Positions 1 through 18,261 of a stretch of DNA of 64,000 nt are shown one piece after another (the stretch's first letter is position 1; every line of letters starts with the position of its first letter). Origin of the DNA: Utricularia gibba (taxonomy: Eukaryota; Streptophyta; Magnoliopsida; Lamiales; Lentibulariaceae); NCBI GenBank assembly GCA_002189035.1, contig NEEC01000020.1:558001-622000 (forward strand), in the 5' to 3' direction. The position numbers were made by a program, and so were the translations under genes. The notes under the pieces were generated by a model. The model searched no databases. It was not told where the DNA came from and saw only the letters and a program-made list of their open reading frames with translations.

Positions 1-492
1 ACGATAAAACCCTTTTTTTCGATGTTCCATTCTGGCTTGTTTATGATGTTTCTCAAGTGTCAAGTGGCATCTTTTTCTATGGGAAGGCAGGGGGTATTGA
101 ATTGAGGGTAACAGAGATCTGAATACCTTTTCAAGGGAAGCAGGGTTTTTTGTTTTCGCATCCTGGTCAGTCAGTGTTTATGATCGACCTAGTCTTTCAT
201 CTTGGGCTGGTGAAAGTTTTTTGGAAACATTGGCACTGATTGAGTAACTTTTTAGCAAAACTTGTCTTCATATGTTGATTTTATGCGATTATCTTTTATC
301 ATGGTATAATTTTTTCACAGCCCTGTTATCACTCCTTGCATTGAACATTTCTGATTTCAGGTTTGGGTGCCACACCTGTCGTGCTTGTATGCCATATTCT
401 CTGAGTTCAACGGTCTGTGGTTATTATATGTAATGCCCTGAAAGGAGAATCTTGTTTCTGCCATTGAGTAGGAAAGATCAGGAGGCTGAACA
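1..492 (+). other. Upstream and 5' leader of the bZIP gene
   Basis: No ORF of note. A polypyrimidine stretch and AG at 359-360 look like the acceptor of a leader intron. The run from 361 to the ATG at 493 would then be the rest of the 5' UTR. It contains no frame that continues into the coding region. Confidence 0.45.
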
Positions 493-2474
493 ATGGGAAA
501 CAGTGGGGAAGAAGGAAAGAATGCCAAGAAGAATGATAAAACACCTCCACCTCCTGCTGTGAGCATATCTCCTACTTGTTATGTTTTATGATCTATGAAT
601 ATTAGCTACTTGTCTTTGTGATCAAGATGACTTTGCTCTGCTGACTCTTTGTTTCAGACCGTGATGAATAACTGCCACGCTTATCCTGATTGGTCAACTG
701 TTCAGGTGATCATCTTGCTACTCTGCCTCTGAAAAACTAGAGATGTCTTTGTGAATCATGCTTCGATATTCCTATCACTTTTAGGCGTTTTATGGTCCGT
801 GCCTTGCAATGCCACCGTACTCAAACTCACCTGTAACCTCATCTCCTGCAACACCCCCTTATATGTGGGGTCCCTCACAGGTTTCGACGACATTTACGCA
901 CTGTGAAATTCATGTAAACTGTGATAATGTATCATTGCTTAATTTGACAACATGGATCCCTTGTTTTTTCAGTCTATGATCGCTCATTATGGAGCTCCTT
1001 ACACTGCATTCTATGCTCCATTTGCACACCCTGGAGTTCCAGTGGTAACTTCCTCCAAGACATCAGCATCTTGAAAAAGGAATGCATTTTCCTCAATAGC
1101 TTATCATACAATTGTGTGTTTGTTTGCAGGCTGGGGGTGCTGCTCCTACCATGGAATCACCAGCCAAGTCAGCTGGGAATTCAGGTGAAAGAGTTCTGAA
1201 GAAGCATAAAGAGATCGACGGCCTTGCGATTTCGATAGGAAATGGAAGTGTTGATGACAATGATCCTCCAACTGAGCATCAATCATCTGACAGGTTTATC
1301 TCCTTTAATCCTTGCTTGGGGTGGCTTCTGTGTAGCCACTTCCTCTTTGCTCTGCTGCTGATTCACACTCCGGCATCCACAGTGAAGCAACTGATGGTTC
1401 TAGCCATGGAAGCAATGGCGGTTTAGCCAGAGTAAGCGTCTCTTCTGTAGCATAATGTTCGTTTTCATAGAATTGTTGCATTACTGTACTTGCATTCTAC
1501 ACAGACCGCCAAAGGTCACAGGAAGAGGAGCCATCAAACTTCTCCCACTAAAGGTATGAAGCCATAGACTGTAAATTCTCCATTTCCATGGTTTCTTATT
1601 CTTCGAAACACCGATAGAACCGCCAGTTTGATCTTGTCCTATTTATGTTTCAGAGCATGCGAAAGCTCAGAAGGAAAATGTGTTTCCCTCTACTGAAGCC
1701 GGCCGAGCATTCGACGCGGTTCCTTCGAATGCAACTGGAGAAAAATCAGGGAATGTATCTACTCCTTTGGACTTCAAGAGTATGAAGCCAACTCCAGTTG
1801 ATGCTTTGCAGCCAAGTCCTTCTGAGACATGGCTACAGGTTTGTTCTTAAGTGATCTATCAGTTTGATTTCACAACTTCTGTGCCTGATGTTTGCATCAA
1901 ACTGTAGAATGAGCAAGAACTGAAGCGGGAGAGACGAAAGCAATCGAACCGAGAATCGGCACGCAGATCACGATTGCGGAAGCAGGTAATGGATCCCATT
2001 TTAGACATTCCTGCTCTGGCTTCCTCCACAGAATAACTCTTTTCGATCCAGGCTGAGGCCGAGGAACTAGCTGGCAAGGTCCAAGCCCTGCTCTCTGACA
2101 ACATGAGCATGAAGTCCGAGATAAAGAGGATGATGGAACAGTGCAAAAAGCTGAAGCATGAAAATGGGGTCCTAATGGTAGCATTTCACTTGAATGATGC
2201 AACTACTCTCTGCCTGCTAACGTAGTGGCCTCTGCAGGGGAAGCTCAACGACACCCAGCTTCGACGAATCGACGACGATCATCGGTTAAAGCCAGGGGAA
2301 CCAGCGATCACCCGGCTCAAAACTGACCCCCCTTTAGCCACCGTGAACCTTCTAGCAAGGGTGAACAACTCCGATGGAGGCGGAGGCGGTCACTCGGAGA
2401 ACGACGGCCGGGAGGTATACGAGAGCCGGAGCGCTCCGGTGAAGCTTCATCAGCTCCTGGATGCTGGCCACTGA
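493..2474 (+). CDS. GBF1: G-box-binding factor type bZIP transcription factor (GBF1-like), 11 exons
   Basis: A nuclear transcription factor of the plant GBF group, which binds CACGTG G-boxes as dimers. My exons are 493-558, 658-705, 785-880, 973-1044, 1130-1293, 1383-1431, 1505-1553, 1654-1838, 1908-1985, 2052-2177 and 2238-2474. They sum to 1170 nt (389 aa) and all junctions are GT-AG in frame. Residues 1 to about 100 form the proline-rich MFMR region (YPDWSTVQAFYGP, MPPY, PYMWGPSQ). The basic region NRESARRSRLRKQ spans exon 9 and is followed by a zipper with heptad leucines (AEELAGKVQAL, then KKLKHENGVL). The C-terminal tail is variable. The ATG at 493 gives the expected MGNSGEEGK start. 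GBF1 is the nearest family member I recognise, but GBF2 and GBF3 are not excluded. The exon structure is unremarkable and the gene looks functional. Confidence 0.9.
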
Positions 2475-3079
2475 AAACAAGTAGCGCCATGACTGACATG
2501 GGATTGCACTTCAGTTATCATATTTGTAGTCCATGAGAGACTCTGCTGATTTTGGCGTAATGATAAGTCCAAAATTGCTGGTCATCCAAATCCAAATCCA
2601 AATTCACATTCAAATGTGGAAAAATTAGACTCAACCCTAAATTTTGAAAATTTCATATTTAATTCATATTAAACATTTTTTACTTCATATCAATTCACAA
2701 ACTTAAATGTTAATAAATTAATTTCTTATTATTATTAATATTATTATAAATGGTTACACATATTTAAATTTATTGAAATACGTTCTAAAATTCTTACAAT
2801 ATTGTTTCACTTCAAGTTAATAAATAGTTTAATCTCTAATTTTTTAAATTGTATTATAATTTTTTCAAATTGTTTTTTTGTAAACAATTTATTTCTAAAT
2901 TTATGAAATTATATATTTAAAACTTCATGTTATCAAAATTAATTGATTTGATCCTAGGTACATTATAACAATAATAAGATTTTTTTAATGAATAATAAGG
3001 TTTTTTTTCAAACTTGAATAATCTTATTAGGTTTCATCTGAGAAACTGGTTTATTCAGTGTAGATCACAAGCGCCGTGT
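2475..3079. other. AT-rich convergent spacer
   Basis: Lies between the 3' ends of the bZIP gene (+) and chitinase 1 (-). It must hold both polyadenylation regions. It is very AT-rich and I see no gene or structured repeat. Confidence 0.6.
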
Positions 3080-7150
<4,071 letters not shown>

Positions 7151-7162
7151 CCGGAGTTTCTC

Positions 7163-7168
7163 TATAAA
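7163..7168 (+). promoter_or_regulatory. TATA box of chitinase 2
   Basis: TATAAA in the context TCTATAAAGAG, 46 nt upstream of the ATG at 7214. The spacing matches that of the chitinase 1 TATA box. Confidence 0.6.
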
Positions 7169-7213
7169 GAGTCCTCACCGGCAAGCCTCTGTGCCGCAGA
7201 CACCGCTCGGAAA

Positions 7214-8650
<1,437 letters not shown>

Positions 8651-9540
8651 CACGTGGAGCTCGTAATAAAACTAATTTGAATTTTCGTGTATAAGAGATA
8701 TATTGTAAAACTGTTTTGTATAATAGTATATTATAAAATATGTATTAAAATTTTTAATATATTAAATTATTATAGAATTTTATTTTATGATATAAATATA
8801 ATTTTAGAATAAATAAAAAAATAGTATAGTTTTTTAAGTAACCTTTTATTTAACCAATAAAACAGAGATTTAAGAAATTTAATAATTTCTAAAATTAATA
8901 ATATAATCTAAATTTTTTTATTTTACTATAAAATGATAAAAAATTAAAAATTACGTCAGAAAATTATTGAAACAGATAAAGCCCTAACCTTGATAAACTA
9001 TTATTGAATAGATTTTTGCCATCTCTAAATACATTCAATCCAAAACATATTTGATGCAGATTGATATGTATATGTTATAATGTATATAAGATAATATATC
9101 AAATATTAATATTACATCTGAATAATATTCTGTATATTATATATCTTAGAGATTTATGAAAACTTCTTTATTTACAGAAGAGTCTTCTATGATTTGAAAC
9201 ATGATTGATAGATATTCACTAGGGTGTGCACATGGGGACATTACTAAGATACTATTGACGGTTTTTTGGAAAAAACATTGGAAGAAACTCTTTGAAATAT
9301 GAAAGTAAACTTTATCTTTCTATTCATACAAGATCTATGTGTAACATCATATTTAGTTATATGATGTTGTGTTGATGGTTTGTCATTTGTTACATTTATT
9401 CATTCAATAATAGTGAAATCAGTTTTTATTTTGTAGTTATAAAAGTGCTCATCTTTATTTTTCTATTTCTTTCGATCACAACCACCAACTATGGATGCAC
9501 GTAGATCATAGCATAATCCTTATTATCAAGCAGAAATGAA
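8651..9540. other. AT-rich spacer downstream of chitinase 2
   Basis: No ORF with family resemblance. The stretch at 9180-9530 is less AT-biased and could be an old transposon end, but I could not identify terminal repeats or coding remnants. Confidence 0.4.
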
Positions 9541-9890
9541 CATTTAATTATATTTGATATAATTGATTTTTATTTTTATATATTATTTAATTATAATAAT
9601 TTTTGTTACTTGGGGTTATAAAAGTGACTTAAAAATGGGTTAATTGATTTTTCGATTTATTTATAAATCTGAATTAATTTTTTTATAATAGATTGATGCT
9701 TTAAAATAATTCTTATTAAAATATTTAGAAGAATATAAATTATCTTTTAATCATAATCACATCATTTTTAGATTCTAATAATTAAATATATTTTTTATAT
9801 TTCTTTTATTTTATTTTAAACATTTTGAAAAACAAAAAAAACTATATTAGTATATTGAACAACAATAGCACAAATCTTCGAGTATAACAT
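9541..9890. repeat. Copy of the region that lies upstream of the YSL gene
   Basis: Matches 17040-17350 over about 320 bp with small indels; both share AAGTGACTTAAAAA, ATGCTTTAAAATAATT and ATTGAACAACA. At 17 kb this block precedes the YSL 5' region. Here it runs straight into the block that elsewhere follows the YSL stop codon, as if a YSL gene had been deleted between them. Confidence 0.6.
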
Positions 9891-10963
9891 TTTTGACCTT
9901 GGCTAATCCCTAAGGAAATCGAATCGATTAAACGATAATTAAATGTACTTACAAACTAATAATAGTTAATAAATATTACTCGAATATTCATATAATTTTC
10001 TATATATATATATATATATATTTGTTTATTATTAATATTTAGATTTGATTAAAATTACTCAATTAATATATAAATTAAATGATTAAATGTTTTATTAGAA
10101 AATATAAATACTTGTATTTTAGATGATCAAATGTGCATAATTGTGTTTTGATATATTTGTTATATTAAAGGGAATAAAGTATTTATAAAATCAATCGAAA
10201 GACTATTATTATAACTATTTCATTAAATACAAAATAAATGAAAGTAATCCAAAGGATCCGTGATGATATATCAAATGGGGGAATGAAAGTGTTTAAATAA
10301 AACTCTCATAATTTTATATGAGATATTTTTCTTAAACATCGTAAGTAGATCATATAATATCATATAAGACATGAGTAGATCTTTACATTTGATATCATAA
10401 TGGAATCTATGATTATCCTATTGGTGGGATGAGAGGGCAATCAATGAAGACGCTGAATATCTAATAAGAGTACAATGTAAGGATATAGGTCTAATAATGA
10501 AATTTCATATTAGTTACAGATGATAGAAGAGACGTGCTAAAATAAATAAATTTTTTTAATTTTGTATTAGATTTTTTTCTCAAAAGAGAATAATGTAAAA
10601 CCATAAATATTAGATGTCCGTAACGGACAATATCGTATAAAAGGAAGGTAGGTCGTGACATTTCGACACACCTATGCACCGGAAACATTGGAATCATCAA
10701 TTCCAACGAATTTCCAATTTCTAATATCTTTTATCTACATAATCGTAATAATTTATGATATGTTAAAATCACATTTCTCTGGAATAAACACTTCATAAGA
10801 TTACGTATTTAACAAATATACGAAACTCAATATCAAACTATGTCACATATAAATGCCCTTTAGGCGATTATTTACATAAACATGCACTATTAGTATTTCT
10901 CAAATCAAATCATCACTAATTGCAAAAGTTGAACACTTCTAGAAGGATCAATGTTTTATGAAT

Positions 10964-11086
10964 TTAACCCTCCTCTTGTCCCCCGCCTGATCTCTTTATA
11001 CACCAAGTCCCAATTACATAACTTAGGAAGCCAATAAAAAGACCACCTAAAACAATAAAGAATGACAAAAATATTATATTGTCCAT
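10964..11086 (-). CDS. Micropeptide gene copy A: 40-aa single-span membrane peptide
   Basis: I do not recognise this family. The ORF starts MDNIIFLSFF, runs through one hydrophobic helix (about residues 4-30) and ends with basic residues (CIKRS) and the acidic tail GGGQEEG, then TAA. The upstream gene structure is clear. TATAAATA is at 11544-11537, a leader exon of about 30 nt follows, the donor is GTAACT at 11483, the intron is 11097-11483, and the acceptor TTTTGCAG precedes the ATG by 10 nt. Six other copies share this arrangement. The conserved frame, the conserved C-terminus and the in-frame length differences between copies argue for translation. A single hydrophobic helix with a cytosolic-type basic-acidic tail suggests a membrane micropeptide. 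It shows no similarity that I can recall to OST4, RCI2 or CYSTM proteins. There is no expression evidence. Confidence 0.55.
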   Translation of the reverse strand: MDNIIFLSFFIVLGGLFIGFLSYVIGTWCIKRSGGGQEEG

Positions 11087-11536
11087 GATGACCAATCTGC
11101 AAAACAAATATAATAATTAATAAATAATTCAAATAATATTATCAAAAAATCAAAATATGAATAACATAGTTTGTCTATTGTAATGATTTTTTTATGCTAA
11201 TATTCGTATTTTGTTAATTATATTCAGTTATTTGATTAATTCAAATCCGAATTTCATATTTTTGCTAATATAAAATCTCAAATCAATTAAATACAAAATA
11301 CGATTGTGTTGAATATTCAATTTATATTTAAAAAAACTGATAAAATAAATTAAATCAATGATTTATATTTTAAAAATATGCAATAAATCGAACATTTGAA
11401 TAACTATAAGTCGAAAAATTGATTAAACTGATTATAATTTTTAGTATATTTTAAAAAACAAAATACAATAAAACATTAGTTACGTATTAACGGTGTCTTG
11501 AATGTTGAGTGACCCATTGCATTTGCATTGATAATA

Positions 11537-11544
11537 TATTTATA
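11537..11544 (-). promoter_or_regulatory. TATA box of micropeptide copy A (representative of the family)
   Basis: TATAAATA inside CCCTATAAATATAT. The equivalent positions are 25637-25630 (D), 28134-28127 (F) and 13189-13196 (G, plus strand). Copies B and C have TTTAAATA (15717-15710, 22753-22746) and E has CATAAATA (26821-26814). The next 30 bp (CAAATGCAATGGGTCACTC) are also conserved and would contain the transcription start. Confidence 0.55.
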
Positions 11545-12117
11545 GGGAAATAAATGAATTTTGTGAATTAAAATATAATTTTGATAATTTATTTTTAAGG
11601 GAAAATCATTATTATCTTGACAGAAAAGGTTTTTATTTTTCAAATAATATTTTTCTTTATTATTAACAACACAAGAAATGTGATATTGGATTATTTTGAT
11701 TTTGAAAATTTTTAAATTGATTTTGTTGTGTAAATTGAGAATCTATAATATGTAAAATTAAATTTGAAGAAAATGAATTGGATTCCACTTATATTATTTT
11801 TTAAAGCAATTGAATATTAAAAAAATTAGTTATAATTTTATTAAACTTATTTTGCTTTTAAAAATAAAAAATAAAAATCTATTTGAAAGATATTTTTCAA
11901 TTTAACATCAATAAATCTTATTTTAAAGACTACCAGAAATGAAAAATTATTCCTTCTATTATATAAACTATAATTATTTGATTATGGTGTTTGACTATTA
12001 AGAAATTATTTTAATAAAATATAAATTAGAGTTTACAATTTTAAGAAAAGTAAAAATGACTATATATTTATGTTAGAAAAGAAAGAAGAGCAATATATTT
12101 ATGTTAGAAAAGAAAGA

Positions 12118-12262
12118 AGAGCAGGAGAGACGTTGAGGTTTGGAACAATCCCCGTTGTAAGATTCATCTTCATCACTATTTTGTTATCTGTTTGCTGCAC
12201 CTCTTAAACCTATCCCACTGCTTCCCTCTACATTTCCATTTGTGTGGTCATCTTCAGATACC
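12118..12262 (-). pseudogene. Fragment of YSL exon 1, inverted
   Basis: The reverse complement matches the YSL start region at about 18244-18480. It covers the codons around the initiator (GGTATCT.AAGATG), the IPPW region and the segment for [15 protein letters not shown], but two internal stretches are deleted. It lies at the centre of the palindrome between peptide copies A and G. It is a relic of another YSL gene copy and cannot encode a transporter. Confidence 0.75.
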
Positions 12263-13608
12263 CAGTTAGGGTCCAAATTGAAAATAATTTTTCTGTAGTA
12301 CCTAAATTGCAAATATCAGTAAGATCATCCCTGAATTCAAATTTGTCAAGAGTTCAGACCTCCACAAAATAATTATATGTTCGACTAATATTTAATCAAT
12401 TATTAGTTTGTAATTATATTTAATCAGCGTTTAATCGATTTGATTTCTTTGTGGATTAGTCAAGGGAAAAATTACTACATTGTTTAATAAACAAAAATTT
12501 AGTATATTAAATTATAAAAATTGAAATATAAGATAATAATCTCTATTGATGGAATTATAGACATAGTATTTATTTTAAGTAATTTATTATAAAAATATTT
12601 TAAAATTAGTTAAAAAATAAATAAATTCTTCTCTAAAATAACATAAATATATAGTTATTTGTTATTTTTTCAAAATCACAAACTCTAATTTATATTTTAT
12701 TAAAATAATTTCTTAATAATCAAAGACCGTAATGAAATAAACTAATAGTTTTTATAAAGAACGAATATTTTTTTTATTTCTTTTATTCTTTAAAATAAGA
12801 TTTATTTATATTCAATTGAAAAATATCTCTCAAGTAGATTTTTATTTATTATAATATAATATTTTTTATTTTTTAAAAACAAAATAAATTTAACAAAATT
12901 TGAATAAATGTTTTTAATGTTCGATTGTGTTAACAAATTATGCAAGCGGAATCCAATTCACTTTCTTAGAATTCAATTTTTCAGATTATTGATTCTGAAT
13001 TTATACAATAAAATAAATTTAAAAATTTTTAAAATCAAAATCATCCACATATCACATTTCTTGTGTTTAATAATAAAGAAAAATATTATTTGAGAAATAA
13101 AATTTTTTCTATCAAAATAATAATGATTTTCCTTTGAAAATATATTAATAAAATTATATTTGTAATTCATAAAATTCATTTATTTCCCTATAAATATATC
13201 ATTAATACAAATGCTATGTATCACCGAACATCCAAGTCACCTTTGATAGGTAACTAATGATTTATTATCTTTTATTTTTAAAATATAATAAAAATTATAT
13301 TGCATTTAATTGATTTTTCCACATATAGTTATTAAAATGTTCAATTTTTAAAATATAAATTATCAATTCAGTCTATTTTATCATTTTTTAAGTATAAATC
13401 GAACATTCATTATAACTGTATTTTATATTAGTAAAAATATGAAATTCATATACTCAGTTAATCAATTAACTCAATATAACTAACAGAATACGGATATTAG
13501 AATCGAAAATCATTAAGCTACATAAATTATGTTATTCATATTTCGATTTTTTGATAACATTTTTGAATTATTTATTAATTATAATATTTGTTTTGCAAGT
13601 TGGATAGC

Positions 13609-13709
13609 ATGTACATATTTTTTTATGTTCTTTTCTTATTGCCATCATAGGTGATGTAATTCGGGATTGTTGGAAAAAGATAGTGAACATGGGACAAGCG
13701 GAGGGTAAA
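13609..13709 (+). pseudogene. Micropeptide gene copy G, degenerate
   Basis: The only plus-strand copy. The promoter (TATAAATA at 13189-13196), leader exon, donor (GTAACT at 13250) and acceptor (TTTTGCAAG ending 13599) are retained. The ORF lacks about 20 nt after the ATG at 13609, which shifts the frame. The C-terminal codons for MGQAEG are recognisable but the stop codon is lost (GGT AAA). Probably not functional. Confidence 0.65.
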
Positions 13710-15146
13710 TTTCGTAAAATATCGATTTTTCTAGAAGTATTCTGTTTTTGTGATTGGTGATGATTTAATATGGGAAATACTACTCATACATGTTTATGTA
13801 AATAATTAGCTGAGAAACATTTATATATGAGATAGTTAGATGCTAAGGTTCATGTGTTTAATAAATATGTAATAATATAAGATTATAATCTTATGAAGTG
13901 GTTATTCTAGAGAAATGTGATGTTAATACATTATAAATTATTAAAATTATGTAGATGAAAGATGTTGAAAACTCACAATTCATTGGAATTGGTGATTCTA
14001 CCACATTCAACATACGGGTGCGGTGAAATGTCGCGATATACACTTGTATTGCATTCAGACCCCTAATAATTATTAAATTTGTTAATCCATTTATTTTTGG
14101 ATTGTATTTTCAGTCTCCAATAAAAAATATCAAAAAAATTGTATCCAAGATATTTAGAAATTTAGGATAGATAAAAGATAAGAGTAACTATAAAATCAAT
14201 AAAATTACATGTTTAAAATAAATAATATCATGAGTATACAAGATATTTCATTTTTATATTCGTTTTTATTTAAAAAATAAATTTATATTTTATACAATAA
14301 CATTTAAAATATCTATTTTTTAACGAATAGATAAATCAATTGGATGAATAGATTCATTTGAAATCATTGCAAAAATGTCCAGATGATGCATTCGAGTTGA
14401 AAGCAAAGGTTTATTATTAGTATGTAGGTTTGATTAGAGTTACTCAATTAAGATGTAAATTAAATTATTAAAGGTTTTATTTGAAAATATCAATGTTTGT
14501 ATTTTAGATGATGAAATGCACATAACGTTGTGTTGATAAATTTGGGAAATTATACAGAATAAAGTATTTATAAAATTTATCAGAAGAGTTTAATTACAAT
14601 TGTTTTATTCAATATAAAATAAAAGAAATTAAGTCGAGGAGTCTAGTGATAATATTCTACATTAATTATTAATGGAAGAAGAGACATGTTTAAATAATAT
14701 CTTTCTAATTTTATATTCAAAACATATAATATAATGAAATACAAGTCTAAGTTGTGACATTTCAACATACCTATATGCGGGATGCACTGGAATCAACAAT
14801 TTCAATGAATTCTCAGTTTCTAACATCTTTCATTTACAAAATTATAATGTGTTAACATCGCATAAATCTAGAATAACCACTTCATAAAACTATCAATATT
14901 TATTACATATTTATCGATAAAATTATAATGTCATAAGCATGTACTAGTAGTATTTCCCAAATCCAAACATCACCAATCGCAAAAATCGAACACCTCTAAA
15001 AGTATCGGTATTACATATTACCAATCTTATATATAAATGCTCCTTGTCAATTAATTACATAAGCATGTAATAGTAGTATTTCTCAAATCAAATCATCACC
15101 AATCGTAAAAACTGAACACCTCTAAAAGTATGGGTATTTTATGAAT

Positions 15147-15272
15147 TTAACCCTCTGCTTGTCCCACGGGTGATCTCTTTCTGCAACAACAACAAATTAC
15201 ATAACATATGAAGGCAGTAAGAAGAAGTCAACTGAAAAAACTGCAGAATATGAAAAATATCATAATGTCCAT
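15147..15272 (-). pseudogene. Micropeptide gene copy B, one nonsense codon
   Basis: Starts MDIMIFFIFCSFFS, then has TGA at codon 15, then continues LLLTAFICYVICCCCRKRS and ends GQAEG, TAA. The rest of the frame is intact over 42 codons. Other copies have Cys or Gly codons near that site, so a single substitution could explain the stop. The intron is 15283-15656. The weak TATA (TTTAAATA) and the stop suggest a recent pseudogene; a sequencing error is possible. Confidence 0.6.
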
Positions 15273-16624
15273 GATACCCAATCTGCAAAACAAATATTAT
15301 AATTAATAAATAATTCAAAAATATTATCAAAATATCGAAATATGAATAACATAATTTATCTATTTTAATAATTTTTCGGTTTTAATATTTATATTTTATT
15401 AGTTATATTCAATTATTTCATTAATCAAGTATCCTAATTTGATATTTTTACTAATATAAAACCTCAAATCAATTTAACAAAAAATACAATTATGTTGGAA
15501 GTTTTATTTATATTTACAAAAATTGACAAATAAATTAAATCTATTATTTATATTTAAAATATACAATAAAATCGAACTATATGTTGAAAAATCGATTAAA
15601 CAGAATATAATTTTTTATTATATTTGAAAAACGAAATACTACAAAACATTAGTTACCTATCAAAACTTCGTTGGACGTTGAGTGACCCATTGCATTTGCA
15701 TTGATGATATATTTAAAGAGAAATAAATGAATTTTGTGAATTAAAAATATAACTTTCATAATTTATTTTTAAAGATTTTTATTTTTTAAATAATATTTTT
15801 CTTTATTATTAAAAACTCAATAAGTGTGATATATAGATGATTTTTTATTTTGAAAATTTTTTAAATTAATTTTTTTTGTGTAAATTCAGAATCAATAAAC
15901 CGAAAAATCAATTTGAAGAAAATAAATTTGATTATGCTTATATAATTTGTTAATGCAATTGAACATTAAAAACATTCGTTCAAATTTTATGAAACTTATT
16001 TTTCTTTTAAAATAAAAAATATTATATTATAAAAATTAAAAATCAATTTGAGAGATATTTTTCAATTAAACATGAATAAATCTTATTTTAAAGAATAATA
16101 GAAATAATTATTATTCCTTCCTTTATGTAAAGTCTTAGTTTATTTGATTATTAAGACATTATTTTAAAACATTATAAATTACAGTTTACGATTTAAAAAA
16201 AAATAAAACATGACTCGATATTTATGTTATTTTAGAGAAGAATTCATTTATTTTTTTAACTAATTTTTTAATATTTTTTTACATAATGAATTATTTAAAA
16301 TTAATATAATGTACCTATAACTTTTATTCTATCAATAGATATTATTAGCGTATATTTCAATTTTTTAAAATTTAATAAAGTAATTTTTTGTTTATTAAAA
16401 AATTTAATATTTTTTTCCTCTTGGGTATTTCCCTAGGAAATTGAATGGGTTAAATTGATTAATAAATATTACTTGAACATATGACAGTTATTTATTCGTC
16501 AATAAATTTAAATTGTAATATATTATATTGGTATTCGTATAATTTTATATATATTTCTTGTATTTTAATTTGGTTAGAATTGCACAATTAAGATTTAGAT
16601 TAAGAAATTAAGCATTTTATTAGA

Positions 16625-16820
16625 TACTATGCATCGCTATGGGGCATTCGGACGGATGGTCCCTAGACCAAAAGGTGCCCTCGCATACTATTAGCTTCAA
16701 ATGAGATATCAGTTTGTAATTTGTAATCCCCAAAATTAACAGTTTGTAATGTATCTTCACATTTTCCTTTAATATTGACTACCTCTAAATTTATTAAACA
16801 AACTAAATTCAACATTGTTG
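16625..16820. repeat. Dispersed repeat, partner at 27435-27645
   Basis: Both copies contain GGGGCATT, GATATCAGTTTGTAATTTGT, AACAGTTTGTAATGT and CTTCACATTTTCCTTTAATAT. At 27.6 kb the repeat merges into the 3' flank of peptide copy F. Here it follows block X after copy B. No coding potential is seen. Confidence 0.6.
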
Positions 16821-17349
16821 CCGTTAAACATCGGTCTTGTGAAGCGTGCTGATTTCGGGAATAAATGCAGGTTAGATACTAGTTTGTATTGATCTAAAGC
16901 CGGCCGATTTATGCTAAATATGGAAAAGGAGTTAGATATTTTTTACGTGGAAATATAGGTGGAAAAACTACGAAGTTGATGATAATTTCATTAATCATAT
17001 AATAATTAATGAGATTTTCCGCAAAATTTCATTAACCATATAATTTTATGTTAATAATAGTTTTTGTTACTCGGGTTAAGAGAAGTGACTTAAAAACCCT
17101 AAAAACGGGTTGATTAATTTTATTTATTTATTTATACATTTGAATTAATTTTTTATAATAGATGCTTTAAAATAATTTTTAAATATATTTTAAATATTTA
17201 GAAGAATATAAATTATTTTTAATTATCCTCACATCATTTTTAAATTCTATTAATTATAATTTATTTTTGACGTATTTATTTTATTTTATTAAAAACATTT
17301 TTAAAAACCAAAAAAATGCTATTTTAGTAAATTGAACAACAGTACAAAT

Positions 17350-18261
17350 CTTCTTCAAATATGCAGTCAAAATCATCAAAAGGAATTCAAACTTGGGTAA
17401 AGTGCCGTTTTGATCACGAAAGTCGGAATCTTTGTCCACTGTGAATCACGGGAGGAGAAGGGGTTGACGAGAAAGGCAAGTGATGACGACGGCAAGCTTC
17501 AGACTTCCATAAGCTTTTATTTTTTATTTTTTCGTATCGCCATGATCTATCGTTCCTTACTCATCTCAGTGTAAAGGGGGATCTTGAGCATTTTTGCCGG
17601 AAGGCTGTTAATGGGTCAATTGTTGACGTTATCTGATGCTGAGCGAATTTCCAGAAACTAACTATGCTAGCTGATCGCATCTCGAAAACACAAGATTTCG
17701 TCTCCCCATTTTCTCCAACGTTGTTGCAAACGCAGGGATTGTTGGGATCAGTTACGAGTCGTCTCCTGCTATATGCATCATGGTTGTTACTGAAGCCATA
17801 TTTAAAGCCCCAGAGTAGCGATCTGTTTCCTTAGCTTTTTTTCCGGAAGGCTGTTAATGGGTCAACGACGAAAAAGGTAGCGATTGTTTTGTTTTCTTCC
17901 CTCAGCACCCCATCTCTTACGCAAACGCTAGAATATGATTGGGTAGTACGAATTCTAAACTTGTACTGCTGCAGTACATCAAAAATTCTAAACATTCTTT
18001 AAGCAGTTGTCATCGTCTTCCAATTTGGAGGGCCGTCTGGCGTTGTTGGCTGATTTGGGTCTTTTTCCCTTTTTATACCTGGCTGATTATCGCCACCCGG
18101 GCGAAGTTGTGAAAGGACATCGAACTGGGGGTGGCGTTTTTTTCTTTCTCCAATTCGGTTTTGTTTGGTTTCCTCATCGAGAGGGAATTTGTCTTTATTA
18201 ATAACCAGTTCCTCATCCGGGTGCGTTGGGTTTTGCTAGACATCCAGGTGGGTATCTAAAG
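17350..18261 (+). other. YSL upstream region and 5' leader
   Basis: Moderate GC, no supported ORF. A 23-bp direct repeat (CCGGAAGGCTG, TTAATGGGTCAA) occurs near 17599 and 17847. Several short ATG-started frames before 18262 would be upstream ORFs if transcribed. I could not place the transcription start. Confidence 0.4.

Noticed and set aside
9180-9530. Possible copia LTR end
   Set aside because: The base composition is suggestive, but no primer-binding site, matching second LTR or coding remnant was found.
9997-10021. (TA)n run as a possible regulatory or TIR feature
   Set aside because: Simple repeat; similar runs occur by chance in this AT-rich DNA and it is not shared by the other units.
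12908-13179. 61-68 codon ORFs on both strands
   Set aside because: AT-rich chance frames in the mirrored 5' flank of peptide unit G; not conserved between units.
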